This document shows, piece by piece, positions 51,668 to 61,147 of a DNA stretch of 64,000 nucleotides. Numbering within the stretch: position 1 is the first letter of the stretch; every line of letters begins with the position of its first letter. A program made the position numbers and the translations under genes. The stretch comes from Paraphaeosphaeria minitans. Taxonomy: Eukaryota; Ascomycota; Dothideomycetes; Pleosporales; Didymosphaeriaceae. Below the pieces are notes generated by a model. The model saw only the letters and a program-made list of their open reading frames with translations. It had not been told where the DNA came from and made no database searches. The DNA is taken from contig WJXW01000015.1 of the NCBI GenBank assembly GCA_015832175.1, forward strand, positions 1,426,001 to 1,490,000. Reading direction: 5' to 3'.

Positions 51668-52925
51668 AACTAGTCTATGCACCTCGTCGCGCCTCGATCC
51701 TAGTGGTTCCCAAACTTGTCGCCAGTCTGCAAGCCTCGTCACATAAGCAAAGCGGGTGCTACATCCGTTGTTGTCGGGTTCGACAACGCAGTAGCGTGCA
51801 GGGGGAGATGTAGAGAGGACATGGCGTCAGAGCAGGTATGCGGCAAGCAACTATGAACGTTGTGTGATATTAAGATATGTATTTAAGGTTCCACGATCTC
51901 CATACATCAATTAAGTCACTGCATCTCACGGTCATCGATCGTAGCATCATCGTCGAACTCTTTTCGCGGCTTCTTTGCCTCCTTGGACCTCGTCCCCTTA
52001 TTCCCCTATCGCAGACTGAAGTATCTTCCATCGCAGCCAAGCAGAGACCACGAGGTGAGACCAAGAAAGAAAGCTCTGTGGGCTGCATGCTCAGGATGAT
52101 ACAGGAACTCCTCTCACCACGCTACTGGAAACTTTCAGAATGTCCACCAGCTCACCAAACTCCGGCACGAACCGCTCCGACCCAGGGCGTGTTGGAAACA
52201 ATACCCAGACGAACGGTAATGGCGAGACTGCGATCCGCGATGAACAGCGTAGCACTTCAACAAATGCGGCAGACAGCACTCCGCGTACTGTATATATAAA
52301 CGACTTGCAAGACAATCCTGCTGAAGCTGGAACTCGCAACCTTGATTATCTTAGATTTTTCTATGATAAGCCGCAGACGAACGGCAACGTGTCCCAGCTG
52401 TAGTTATTTTAGTATTTTTCGAAGCGCGATGGCTCTTAAAGATGAAGCATAAGGTTCACAGGCGGGGCTGTATTTCCGACAAGGGCGCAATGACAATGAG
52501 CAGGTGCAGAACTAGTCTGTACAATCCATCGTGCTTCACATCCAATCTTGTGGCCAGTGACCAGTCTGCAAGCCTCTTCACACGTGTTCCGGATTTGACG
52601 GCAGTCAGCATTGGGAATTTTGATGATCGACAGCAGCACGGCTTTTTTGGTCTCTGCATCAATAATGTTCATTGAACGCCGCATCGATGCCAGACTTACT
52701 GCAGCCAAATCAGCTTATCCAGGCAATCTTGGCGTGGGACACTGCAGGCCCCTCCTCGTCTCCACTGGACCTGGTGAAATGAGACTAGAGACCGACAGCG
52801 GAAAACGACAAGGGTTCTTGTGCGTTCGGTATTGATCAGAGGGGAGCAGTACTAGTCTATGCGTTTCGATCCTTGTGGGTCCTAGTCCTGTGATTCATCT
52901 GCAAGCCTCTTCACATATGTAAGGA
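51668..52925 (+). repeat. Three copies of an upstream cassette (about 51668, 52502, 52848)
   Basis: Each copy begins GCAG(A/T)ACTAGTCT, followed after about 45-50 variable bases by TCTGCAAGCCTC(T/G)TCACA. Two copies continue into a GTAGCGTGCAGG / TTAGCGTACAGG block and a promoter-like region ahead of the tiny ORFs at 52140 and 53348. The middle copy lies within the 3' flank of the 52140 ORF. The modules look like duplicated promoter or 5' UTR units that travelled with the ORFs. Confidence 0.65.
52140..52403 (+). CDS. Tiny disordered protein, family member 3 (87 aa)
   Basis: MSTSSPNSGTNRSDPGRVGN at the start, then TPRTVYINDLQDN (about residue 48-60) and RNLDYLRFFYDKPQTNGNV at the end. The TVYxxDLxxN block matches the 28164 ORF. 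Ser, Thr, Asn and Gln make up the N-terminal half. It follows the first upstream cassette by about 400 bases. No family, signal peptide or cysteine. Confidence 0.48.
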   Translation: MSTSSPNSGTNRSDPGRVGNNTQTNGNGETAIRDEQRSTSTNAADSTPRTVYINDLQDNPAEAGTRNLDYLRFFYDKPQTNGNVSQL

Positions 52926-53040
52926 GGCGCTGAATCCGTGTCCACTGTATTTGAAAGTGCATTAGCGTACAGGTGGGGTGGGAGTGCACAGCGGAGTGTA
53001 GTAAGCGAACAGGGATGGGTAGGGTGGGGAGGACGGGAAC

Positions 53041-53100
53041 AGATATAAGACCTCACAATCTTCATTCTCATTAAGCCACTGCATTTCACTGCCGTCTGCT
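53041..53100 (+). promoter_or_regulatory. TATA-like promoter block, second copy
   Basis: AGATATAAGA then CTCACAATCT, matching 27801-27823 with two differences, followed by TTCATTCTCATTAAG and a CACTGCAT(T/C)TCAC block that also occurs at about 51920 ahead of the 52140 ORF. Lies about 305 bases upstream of the ATG at 53348. Confidence 0.45.
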
Positions 53101-53347
53101 CCTTTGAGAAGTATTAGACCCCTCGTCGAGGAATTGCCTCTACCAAAGCCACCGATATCACCCTAGCGTCCGTAGCAAGCTCTTCCCATACCCTGCTACT
53201 GGAGTAACTCTGTTACTATCACACACTCAGGGCTATTTATTCGACATCACTAAAGGTACTAAGGTTCGAAACATCTCCGCACATCTACAACATACTCACA
53301 TAGTCTCAGTAATTTAATTCAGTATATTACTTTGCGCTGTGGCAAAC

Positions 53348-53581
53348 ATGTCCACCTCCAACGATCAGCCGCAATCCTCTCAACAGGGAGAGGCTCCTAC
53401 TACAAACGGACACGTAGATCCGCTACGTAGCCACCCCGTCACCACTGAAAGTAGTGATGAACCGACTCAATTGAGCGCCTATTTGCTCCCCACGAGTGCG
53501 AGTGAGGAAGAACAAAGAACGTGGGAGGCTGCTGCCCCACGTGGTGAGAACATCACAAATGACACATCCAACATCCACTGA
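53348..53581 (+). CDS. Tiny disordered protein, family member 4 (77 aa)
   Basis: MSTSNDQPQSSQQGEAPTTN at the start, a middle with TQLSAYLLPTSASEEEQRTW and a Thr/Asn-rich end. It lacks the TVYxxDL block but has the same opening, size, composition and upstream cassette as the other members. Family unknown. Confidence 0.4.
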   Translation: MSTSNDQPQSSQQGEAPTTNGHVDPLRSHPVTTESSDEPTQLSAYLLPTSASEEEQRTWEAAAPRGENITNDTSNIH

Positions 53582-54218
53582 CCTCCTTTGAGAACCTCCT
53601 CCCACGCCTGCACCATCATCAACCGATTGCAATGCCCCGCATGCGCCGGGCAATCGAAACGATGCGATGGTAAATGGAACACCAGACGCTCAAGTTTCGG
53701 GGAACAGGGGTGTTGAAGCGACCTCAATCGTGGATCATTTGCCCAGAGGCACCCATGAAGAGAGATGAGAAGCTGGGATTGAACCGTTGGTAAATACGTG
53801 GTATGCGACGCACTGTCGACGTGACCGACGTGACTCGGGCGATCAATATCGCGACGTCCACTCAAAGGTACTCATCAACATCACAAAACGGTGTCGACGG
53901 TGAAGAGCAAGCGCAGACGTCTAGACGCCTCACCATTCTCTACTCTGGCATGCCCAACTGATATCTACGTTCTCTATAGCCACAAATTTTGACTTAGGTA
54001 TAAACTTTGCGCCTAGCAACAGACACTAATACGATTAGTATTGCCACTATTGAAGATGATGTTGATGTCCGCCCTCAGGGAGAAGCGCGCGACGTATGCT
54101 GCGTGCCTCCCAAAGATTCCTCCGTTTAAGGGAATCAGGAAATGGTTCCACATACTGTTAGAGCTCTTTGCTCTGTACTGTACAGTTGTGTAATTGCTCG
54201 GATCTGTTGAGTCCATCG
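53582..54218. other. No gene seen
   Basis: Only short frames between the last tiny ORF and the minus-strand ORF pair. Confidence 0.35.
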
Positions 54219-54776
54219 TCAGGAGGGAATCGGCATAGCCACGCGAGAAATAGGTGCAGCGGATGGTAGGATAGCGCCCAAAACTGGGCCGCTATAGAGT
54301 CCTTCTTCATGGCTGCTTTTGAGCTCACACAACTCTGGGGACTGTTTTTGGGGCCCATTCCGTCGATTTCCTATGGCCTCGTAGCACTGGCGCGTGTCCC
54401 TGAAACTATTGAATGTCGCGATACAATCTGTCGTGCCAAACGTGGTGATCGTCTGGATGTAAGAAAACCACTCATGCTGGTTGCTAGACCGTGCAACATC
54501 TCCTGGTGAATCTGATCCCTCCAGATCGTGCCGTGCTGCCCTCAGTATCTCTCTCATCTCGTCGTATAGCTTTGGATTCGGATCTCTCCACCTCCCACCG
54601 CGGGGAAACACCCTTCGCCGCAATTTGTTGATGCAAGGTATTAGTGGCTGGTAGTATGGTGTAAATGTTTCACCCGCGATCAACGATAGGCTACCGAGAC
54701 CGCACCTGAGACGATTCGCAGAGGCAGTGGGCCGCATGACCTGTACGCATGAAGAGCGGTACGTTCTTCCAATCAA
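54219..54776 (-). pseudogene. Unknown ORF, paralogue P1 (about 185 codons)
   Basis: Open from 54776 to 54219 on the minus strand, with a plausible helical middle (PKLYDEMREILRAARHDLEG) and the end LYSGPVLGAILPS..RVAMPIPS. The C-terminal DNA (54228-54320) is repeated at 55657-55745 (shared GGCATAGCCACGC and AAACTGGRCC blocks), where the protein end reads YSGPVLIAISCTN. The N-terminal part may be read in the wrong frame. The family was not recognised. Confidence 0.35.
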
Positions 54777-55656
54777 TTAGCTCCAGGGTCCCTAGTCAAG
54801 GGTTATACGCCCCTTACCATCCAGAACCTCCGCACTTGCAGTATATCTGGCCCAGGACAAGTAAAAGCAGTAGCGGAGGCGGTCTAGGCCTCCCATCTGT
54901 CTCCTCTTTGGGTTTCTGCCCTACGGAATCCGGGTCCTGGAGCTCCTTCCATGGTGCTTTGACACTCACCGTTGATCGCCATAGATAGCGAGCTTCGAGC
55001 ACAAAGTGGAGGAACATTCGAGCATCAAGTCGAGTACCGAATCATGCTACTGCTGAGAGTGAGATCCTGTCTCGAATGAAGGCTTCGACACGAGCAGCTG
55101 TAAGCAGCGTCTTGCCCAAAGACCGACCGCTCCCTGCTTGGGTGGCAGTGTGCATGCGGCTGCGGCAATATTCACATGACGTCAAGCCAGCGGTTGCGTT
55201 GCTGATCCATCGGGCCGCCACTGCTGCGAGGCAGACACAGCCAGAACACAAGATCAAGGGTGTGTTGCAGCACACATTCCTTTAGCTAGTCTCGTCCCTT
55301 GTCGCGCGTTTGATACATCACAAGTATTCATTGTTTGAGCCTTCATGTTGCAATTAAATCATTCATTTGCGCGCTCTGTCGTCCGACACAATATGGAAAG
55401 TTTTCTTCAATGTATGGAATCCAGTGCTACACATACTTGGCAGTCATCGATTTGGTCGATCAAACGGCAAGGTCGCATTGCTGGAAGGGTGCTAGCCCGT
55501 CTAACAATCAGCTCTAGGATCCACAGCGCAATCCCAATTGGATGGGATTTGACTGATACAGGTTCGTCTCACACCGACTGATACGTAATTTGCAGTTTGC
55601 AAGCGTTCGTATATCTAAGTATGCTCAGTGGTAGTGATCTCATAGCTGACTTAAGG

Positions 55657-56081
55657 CGGGCATAGCCACGCTAAGAATTGGTGTAGTTGGTACAAGAGAT
55701 TGCGATCAAAACTGGACCACTATACGGAGGCGTTATGGCTACTTCCGAATAAGGAAACTCTGGCAGACCATTACGGAACCTCATTCTATCGATGTCTCCA
55801 TGCGAGGCACAGTCGGGGAAGTTGGGCGTCCTGGAAACGATATTATATGCATCTTCAGATTTGTCTGATGTCCGGCAATGACTCACTCCGGAAAATCCGT
55901 TACACAAAACCTTGACGTCAGCGAGGGCGCGTTGTGAGCATTGGAAAGATACAATGTGCGTGTGTGTATGACTAGGACTGAAAGAGCGCTTATATGTACA
56001 TTGATGTGCTGCAAGAATTCTCTCGTGCGATTCTTTCCTCATTTGTGCTACGCGATAATAAGGTGTGCCCGCTTGCGTCAA
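55657..56081 (-). pseudogene. Unknown ORF, paralogue P2 of 54219-54776
   Basis: Minus-strand frame ending PPYSGPVLIAISCTNYTNS. It shares the last 30 residues with P1 in modified form, and the adjacent DNA shows scattered identity (CTCTGG-AGAC, TCATTC). The remaining sequence differs, so at least one copy is decayed. Between the two, 54780-55650 holds no recognisable gene. Confidence 0.3.
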
Positions 56082-56361
56082 AAGAGAGATCGGAGGGAAT
56101 TGTGACGGATGATGAAAGCACTGCTGGAATTGATAATGCGACGCTGCTTGAGTGCGCCAGATAGCCCCTCGTTAACTTTTGGTGGGGCGTGGGTGTTCGT
56201 AAGCGCTTGCACTCGCGGGCACCTGAGATGATGACATTGATTGGTGGTCGCGTTGCTGACACCGAGTTTCCGGGGAGACGGGAGCCTGGCTCTAGACGGA
56301 CGTAGCGGTTGCGCCATCCTTCTTCTCTATAACAACAAGAACATCGCACATTCGGCTCAAC

Positions 56362-57823
56362 ATGCACTCCCGTTCACCGTCCCTCATCGACACAACGGAT
56401 CGCATCAGCACATGGCTACGCGGCTTCGCGAGTCCCGAAGAGAACGCTGAAGCCGCCTCGCAGCGTCCGCGCAAGCGCCGCCGAAGCAACTCGGAATACT
56501 CGTACTCCATGGAGCGATCACGCCAACGCAGTCCCTCCAAACGGCCCCGCGTTGATTGCGATGAGCCCATTACGCCCACCCAGAGCAGATCGGTGTCGGT
56601 GGTAGGCAGCACAACGAGCGTGACAAGCCTGACGGAGAAGACCACGCTCAGCGTGCGCAGCAGCGCTTCGCGATCATCCTCCCCGCAGCGCCAAATCACC
56701 CAGCTTAGGATCGTGCACCCGCCCATTTTCCTCCACCCGCTTGCCGCGGCGGCCGAATGCGTTCCTCATGCTGTTGCGCCGCGTATTCGAGCCCTGCAGA
56801 CCCGTCTCCGGGACCAGCTAGAAAGGGGATATATTCCGGCTTGTCTGAGGGATGCGCTGGAGCGGAATCCAACGTACAAGGCGTCGCTGCTGTTCGACCC
56901 GATTGAGGAAACGGCGTATTACAATAATGAGGAAGAGGATGTGGATGCCGGGGTAGTATTAGATCGCGTCAATTCCGTGTTTCAGGGGACGCAGTTGTGC
57001 AAGGAGCATACCATGGATGAGAATGCGTGGTGCTTGCACGTTGTGACGCCGCTGCTCCAACTCGCAATTCTCTTGTACGGCCACGGGCGGTTCAGACTGG
57101 AGAGCGTGTATGTATTACTCCTACTTTGCATATCTTCTCTCTGCATACTCACAATATAGACAATCGCAATCCATCCAACCTGCCTACCTCTCCAACATCG
57201 CTCCCCGCCCCTCCCCGCCCCTCCCCATCTTCCGCAAAACCGACTTCTGCCTCTCCTACTCACACCTCCACCCTCCGTATGCCAGCCTCTACAAAACCCT
57301 CCGCCACTCTCCCATCAGCCACACGACCGACACTTACACCGAAGCCGCTGCTCTCTTCACCGGCATCGAGGTCAAATCGCCTTCAGGTAACCTCCAAGAA
57401 GCACAGCTTCAGATGAGCATCTGGATGGCGGCCAGTCTGCGCAAGAAGGCCGAGCTAGCATGGTCGGCATTCGCGAATGGTGGTCTCCCTCATCCCCCCG
57501 ATCATGGGACCTTTATCGAACCCGGCATTACCATCGTCGGTACCGAGCACAAAGTCTATTATGCATACTTATCCGAACCGGACACCGTTGATCTATCACA
57601 GGATACATCGATGTCGTCCTGCGCCGTCGCGATCCTTGGCAATGACACCAGTCTGCCCTCCCTGGACACGTCTTCTATACAGGGCGTGTTACGCGTTGCC
57701 AGGCTATATGGTAATCTTATGGAGTATGCCGCCGATGAAAACGCGGAAACTGGGTACTGGGGCGCTTTCTTAAGTCCGATCTTACGGAGCTTGGCGGATG
57801 GCGTCAACGTAAGAGAACAGTAG
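56362..57823 (+). CDS. PD-(D/E)XK nuclease-like fungal protein (PDDEXK_12 type), 469 aa, one intron
   Basis: Exons 56362-57107 and 57160-57823; the 52-bp intron (GTATGT..ATATAG) keeps the frame. N-terminal helix (DRISTWLRGF) followed by a Ser/Arg-rich disordered stretch with basic clusters (RPRKRRRSNSE, SPSKRPRVD) that look like nuclear localisation signals. The second half has the nuclease-like core: KTDFCLSY (D277) and GIEVKSPSGNLQEAQLQMSI (E319-x-K321), the D..ExK triad of PD-(D/E)XK enzymes. This large fungal family is often found in variable genome regions; its biological role is not established. All three motif residues are present, so an active fold is possible. Confidence 0.78.
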
Positions 57824-57936
57824 CGAATAATGCGGAAGTCTTTGCTGGTACATGTAGGGAATTATGGACACTGGCTTAGGGGAGTGATCTTATGATGAGT
57901 GGTCTTACCTCTTACCCTAAGTGGTCTCGTTGTGTC
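57824..57936. other. 3' flank of the nuclease-like gene
   Basis: Short spacer before the inverted-repeat region; nothing recognised. Confidence 0.4.
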
Positions 57937-58742
57937 TGTTGAATATCACAGCGCTGACTGAATGCGGAGGTGCTGACATAATGGGACATGCGTCAGCTGG
58001 CAGTCAAGCTATATAGACTAGCGGGCTCTGCATCTTTCAGATGGCAACAAATAGCTTAACAATCATGTTGAATATCGCGGTGCTAACTAAGAACTGCTAA
58101 ATGCTGAGGTCATGACACCATGCGATGTGTGTCAGCCTGGCCATAGAGACTAGCACCATCCATGCTGTTCAGCAATAACGGATCAATAAAGAAATGAACA
58201 ATCACTTATCTCAACACCAACACCTCAGTCCTGTGAAGTGTCTCCGTTACTAGTACCCCTGCGTTACTAGTACCTCCCTGTTACTAGTATTGTTGAGATG
58301 AGTGATATGTGTTCATTGGTTTTATATGTAGGGCTGGGGAGATCTAATATATATATCTTCAGTCCTCCCCATAGTGCGATACTCTGTGTCGCGACACTGA
58401 TGTTCAACAAGTATCTCTCTGTTACTGGTACCTCCCTGTTACTAGTATCTCCCTGTTACCAGTACCTCCCTGTTACTAGTACCTCCCTATTACTAGTATC
58501 TCCCTGTTACTAGTACCTCCCTGTTACTAGTATCTCCCTGTTACTAGTATCTCTCTGTTACTAGTACCTCTGCGTTACTGGTACCTCTCCATTCCTAATA
58601 TTGAGATAAGTGACTGTTAATTCATTCGTTATCAGCTGAATGATGCTGAGGTGCTAGTTAGTCTATATTGATGACAGCTGGCACATGTCGCACAGTGTCA
58701 GCACCTCCGCATTCAGTCAGCACCGCGGTATTCAACACCTAT
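57937..58742. repeat. Inverted-repeat element (about 0.8 kb) enclosing minisatellites
   Basis: An 85-base unit starting TGTTGAATATC and containing CTGACTGAATGCGGAGGTGC lies at 57937-58022, recurs in diverged direct form at about 58067-58155, and returns as its reverse complement at about 58645-58742 (ending GGTATTCAACA). The outer copies face each other, as in a terminal-inverted-repeat element. No transposase and no clear target duplication were seen. A third partial inverted copy is at about 58955-58990. Confidence 0.6.
58415..58584. repeat. 17-bp minisatellite, ten units
   Basis: Consecutive 17-mers of consensus CTCCCTGTTACTAGTAC, with the palindrome ACTAGT in most of them. Three further, looser units lie at about 58244-58292. 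Both arrays are within the 0.8-kb inverted-repeat element. Confidence 0.92.
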
Positions 58743-59649
58743 TACCTTCGCGCTCCTAGTACCTCCGCTCCTCCCCGCTCCTAGATTCACCCTCCTGGGA
58801 GAACTATCCTCCTGGGAGAACTGGGTCCACGCCCCTAAGACATTCTTAGGAGATCCACCACCTGAAGAAATCCATCCTCCCAGAAGATCCACACCTAGGA
58901 TCTGCTTTCGTTATTGATCTTGAAGATGCTGAGGTTGCTAGGTCGCACAACCTCCGCATTCAACAGACCTTGGTCAGCACCGCGATCTTCTACCACGTAT
59001 AACCCCGTAGTCTGGTAGGATTGATTGATTGATTGATTGATTGAATCCTACTCGGTTTCAGCCGCGGTTTCGTGCAGCTATGCCCGGATGCAGAGGTTTG
59101 GCAAACAGCCGACGCGCTGCCGAAAGAAATCGACATGCCCCACTTCACCGTACTGAAAGTACAGCCAGCTGTTCCCTCGCCTCCGCTTGTGGTCTGGCTT
59201 CTATCTACGACTACGTACATGCCGTCATGAGAAGTGACGTATCTGTGTCTGTGTGTTTGACTTCAAATGTATTGTCTCTGTTTTCGTGCGGTAAAAAAAC
59301 TCTTTTTCGTTGCCGTTGTATTGAGGCGTCGTAGAGGCGTCGGCCTCGTTTGTCGTATCTGCGTACCTACAGTCTCCCCCCAGTGTTCGGCTTCATGTTG
59401 CTGTACCTGCCCTTGACCCTCAGGGCTTGCATTTGTTCTGTGTTCTTGTTTCTCCCATCTTCTTGCTGCCTCTCACTAGGTTCCTATGTGGCCGTGTGTT
59501 GTGTTGTGACCTGCCATTGGCGGCAGCGCCAACGCACCAGCTGCGATGCAGCTTCCCGAGAGCGAGGCTCCGCTCCTTCGTGCTCTTGGGTCTAGTAGCC
59601 ATGCAACGCTATCGCGACTCGCCTCAGACCTTGTCGGGTATGTCGGAAG
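58743..59649. other. No gene seen
   Basis: Contains CCTCCTGGGAGAAC twice near 58790-58820 and only unsupported frames. Confidence 0.35.
59015..59051. repeat. (GATT)n microsatellite bounded by 8-bp inverted arms
   Basis: GTAGGATT at 59015 and AATCCTAC at 59044 are exact complements and enclose five GATT/TTGA units, so the whole 37 bases can fold on itself. Confidence 0.85.
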
Positions 59650-60160
59650 GGGCACCACTCCTTCGACATGGGGGCGACAGTGGACGAGGCTGTCTGTGAC
59701 TGTGTATTGTGTGGCATCTATAGTAGCATGCCGGGTGTCTGTGAGGCGATTTGCGTGAGCGTTGATGTCGTTCAATCCGGAGGGCCGTCGATGCGGGACG
59801 TCGCAAACGATGTCGAGTGGCGGGCTGATCAGGAAGCCCACCAGAAATTGTGTGTGTTGTGGCTGTACGAGGTTTGGGCTCCGTCGTCGCTTTCGTGATG
59901 CGGCATCGTGGCTAGATGGTTATTGCTGCCGTCAATGGGTGTGTCATGTTGCGTAGCCTGCTCGCAAATTTTGCTTTCGTGACTGCCGCGGCCGCAACCA
60001 TGTTTCTACAGGTACCATAACGCAGAGGGATGCGCTTTGGCCTATAGAGACGATTGCGGCCGCTAGCAGAGATGTTTCGATGCTGTTGTGATGGATAATC
60101 CAGGAATTGAATTCTCGCTGTTTGTCGTGTTTTTTTTAGTCTGGTAGGAACGATGAGCAC
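59650..60160 (+). repeat. Dispersed repeat R1, copy 2 (uninterrupted)
   Basis: Contiguous counterpart of 22957-23040 plus 24255-24660. Same orientation. Shared blocks include CTCCTTCGAC, CGTCGATGCGG and TCGCTGTTTG/TCGTTGTTTG. No coding content was recognised; it may be a non-autonomous element. Confidence 0.62.
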
Positions 60161-60239
60161 GGGTATCGCCTGCGTTCACACCATCACAGTCAGCAATCTG
60201 ACAACGCCGGCGATCTATCTTTAGCATGCTTGCCCCAGC

Positions 60240-60660
60240 ATCGCCAAAGATAGACACCGCTAGCGATGTCAGCCATCACCGACGCTAGCGACCACTGGTC
60301 CCATATCTCTGGTGACTAGCGACGCCAGCGACCAGTGGTCTCACCATCTCCAGCGATCAGCGACTCCAGCAACTACTAACACTATCATCGCTAAAGATAA
60401 CATCGCTGACGAACATGATCATCAGCGATCTGTGTCAGCCATCATTGACCCACATCTCCAGCGATCAATGGGCCAGCTATCTCTAGCGATACGAGCCATC
60501 AGCGACCCACATCTCTAGCGACCCCAGATTTTAATCGTCAGCGACGAGCGACGGTAGCGACTAGAAATATCACCATCGTCAGCGACCAGCGACGCCAGCG
60601 ACTAGCAACTATCCATCGCTGAAGACAATATCGCTGCCAGTCACTATGGTCGTTAGCGAT
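60240..60660. repeat. Dense AGCGA(C/T) motif cluster
   Basis: By count, about 18 AGCGA and 4 TCGCT occurrences fall in 420 bases, mostly as CAGCGAC, TAGCGAC or CAGCGAT at irregular spacing of 8-40 bases. Longer phrases such as GACCAGCGACGCCAGCGACT recur. It is not a simple tandem repeat. Confidence 0.75.
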
Positions 60661-61147
60661 ATGTACGTCTGATGATGGAGGCCTTGTCACCACTGCCCTA
60701 GGCGTGAACAAGCTCGTTGCTATACTCTTGCATAATCAGCTTCTGGTCCACAGGTGTAACATAATTTTCTTAGACTACAGGGCCCTACGTCGTTGATTAC
60801 AGGCTTGCCTTTATCAGGACTAGTAGCTACATGGTCGCTTGCATTCCGTAGAGGCGAAAGTTCTCTAACGTTAGTTACAAAATGTAAATCATTCATAGCA
60901 ATACCGTATTAATTATACGGTATGATCCTATAGTAAGTAATTAGGCAGATTAATATGCAGTAAATAGATATTATGGCAGCACGACAATAAGGGGGCATCG
61001 TCAATCTGTAGGCAGGCTTGTTATACAGTGGTGTGCACATTCGGCAAGTACCCTGCAGCGGTTTCACTAGACCGAGAAGGCACCCTAAAGCTTGCAATAA
61101 CCAAATTCATTGTTCTATTAAGAAAAAATGGAGGCAGAAGGTATGGC
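60661..61147. other. No gene seen
   Basis: AT-richer spacer downstream of the HET pseudogene. Confidence 0.35.

Noticed and set aside
28164..53581. Tiny ORFs as secreted effectors
   Set aside because: None has a signal peptide or cysteine pattern; effector status would be speculation.
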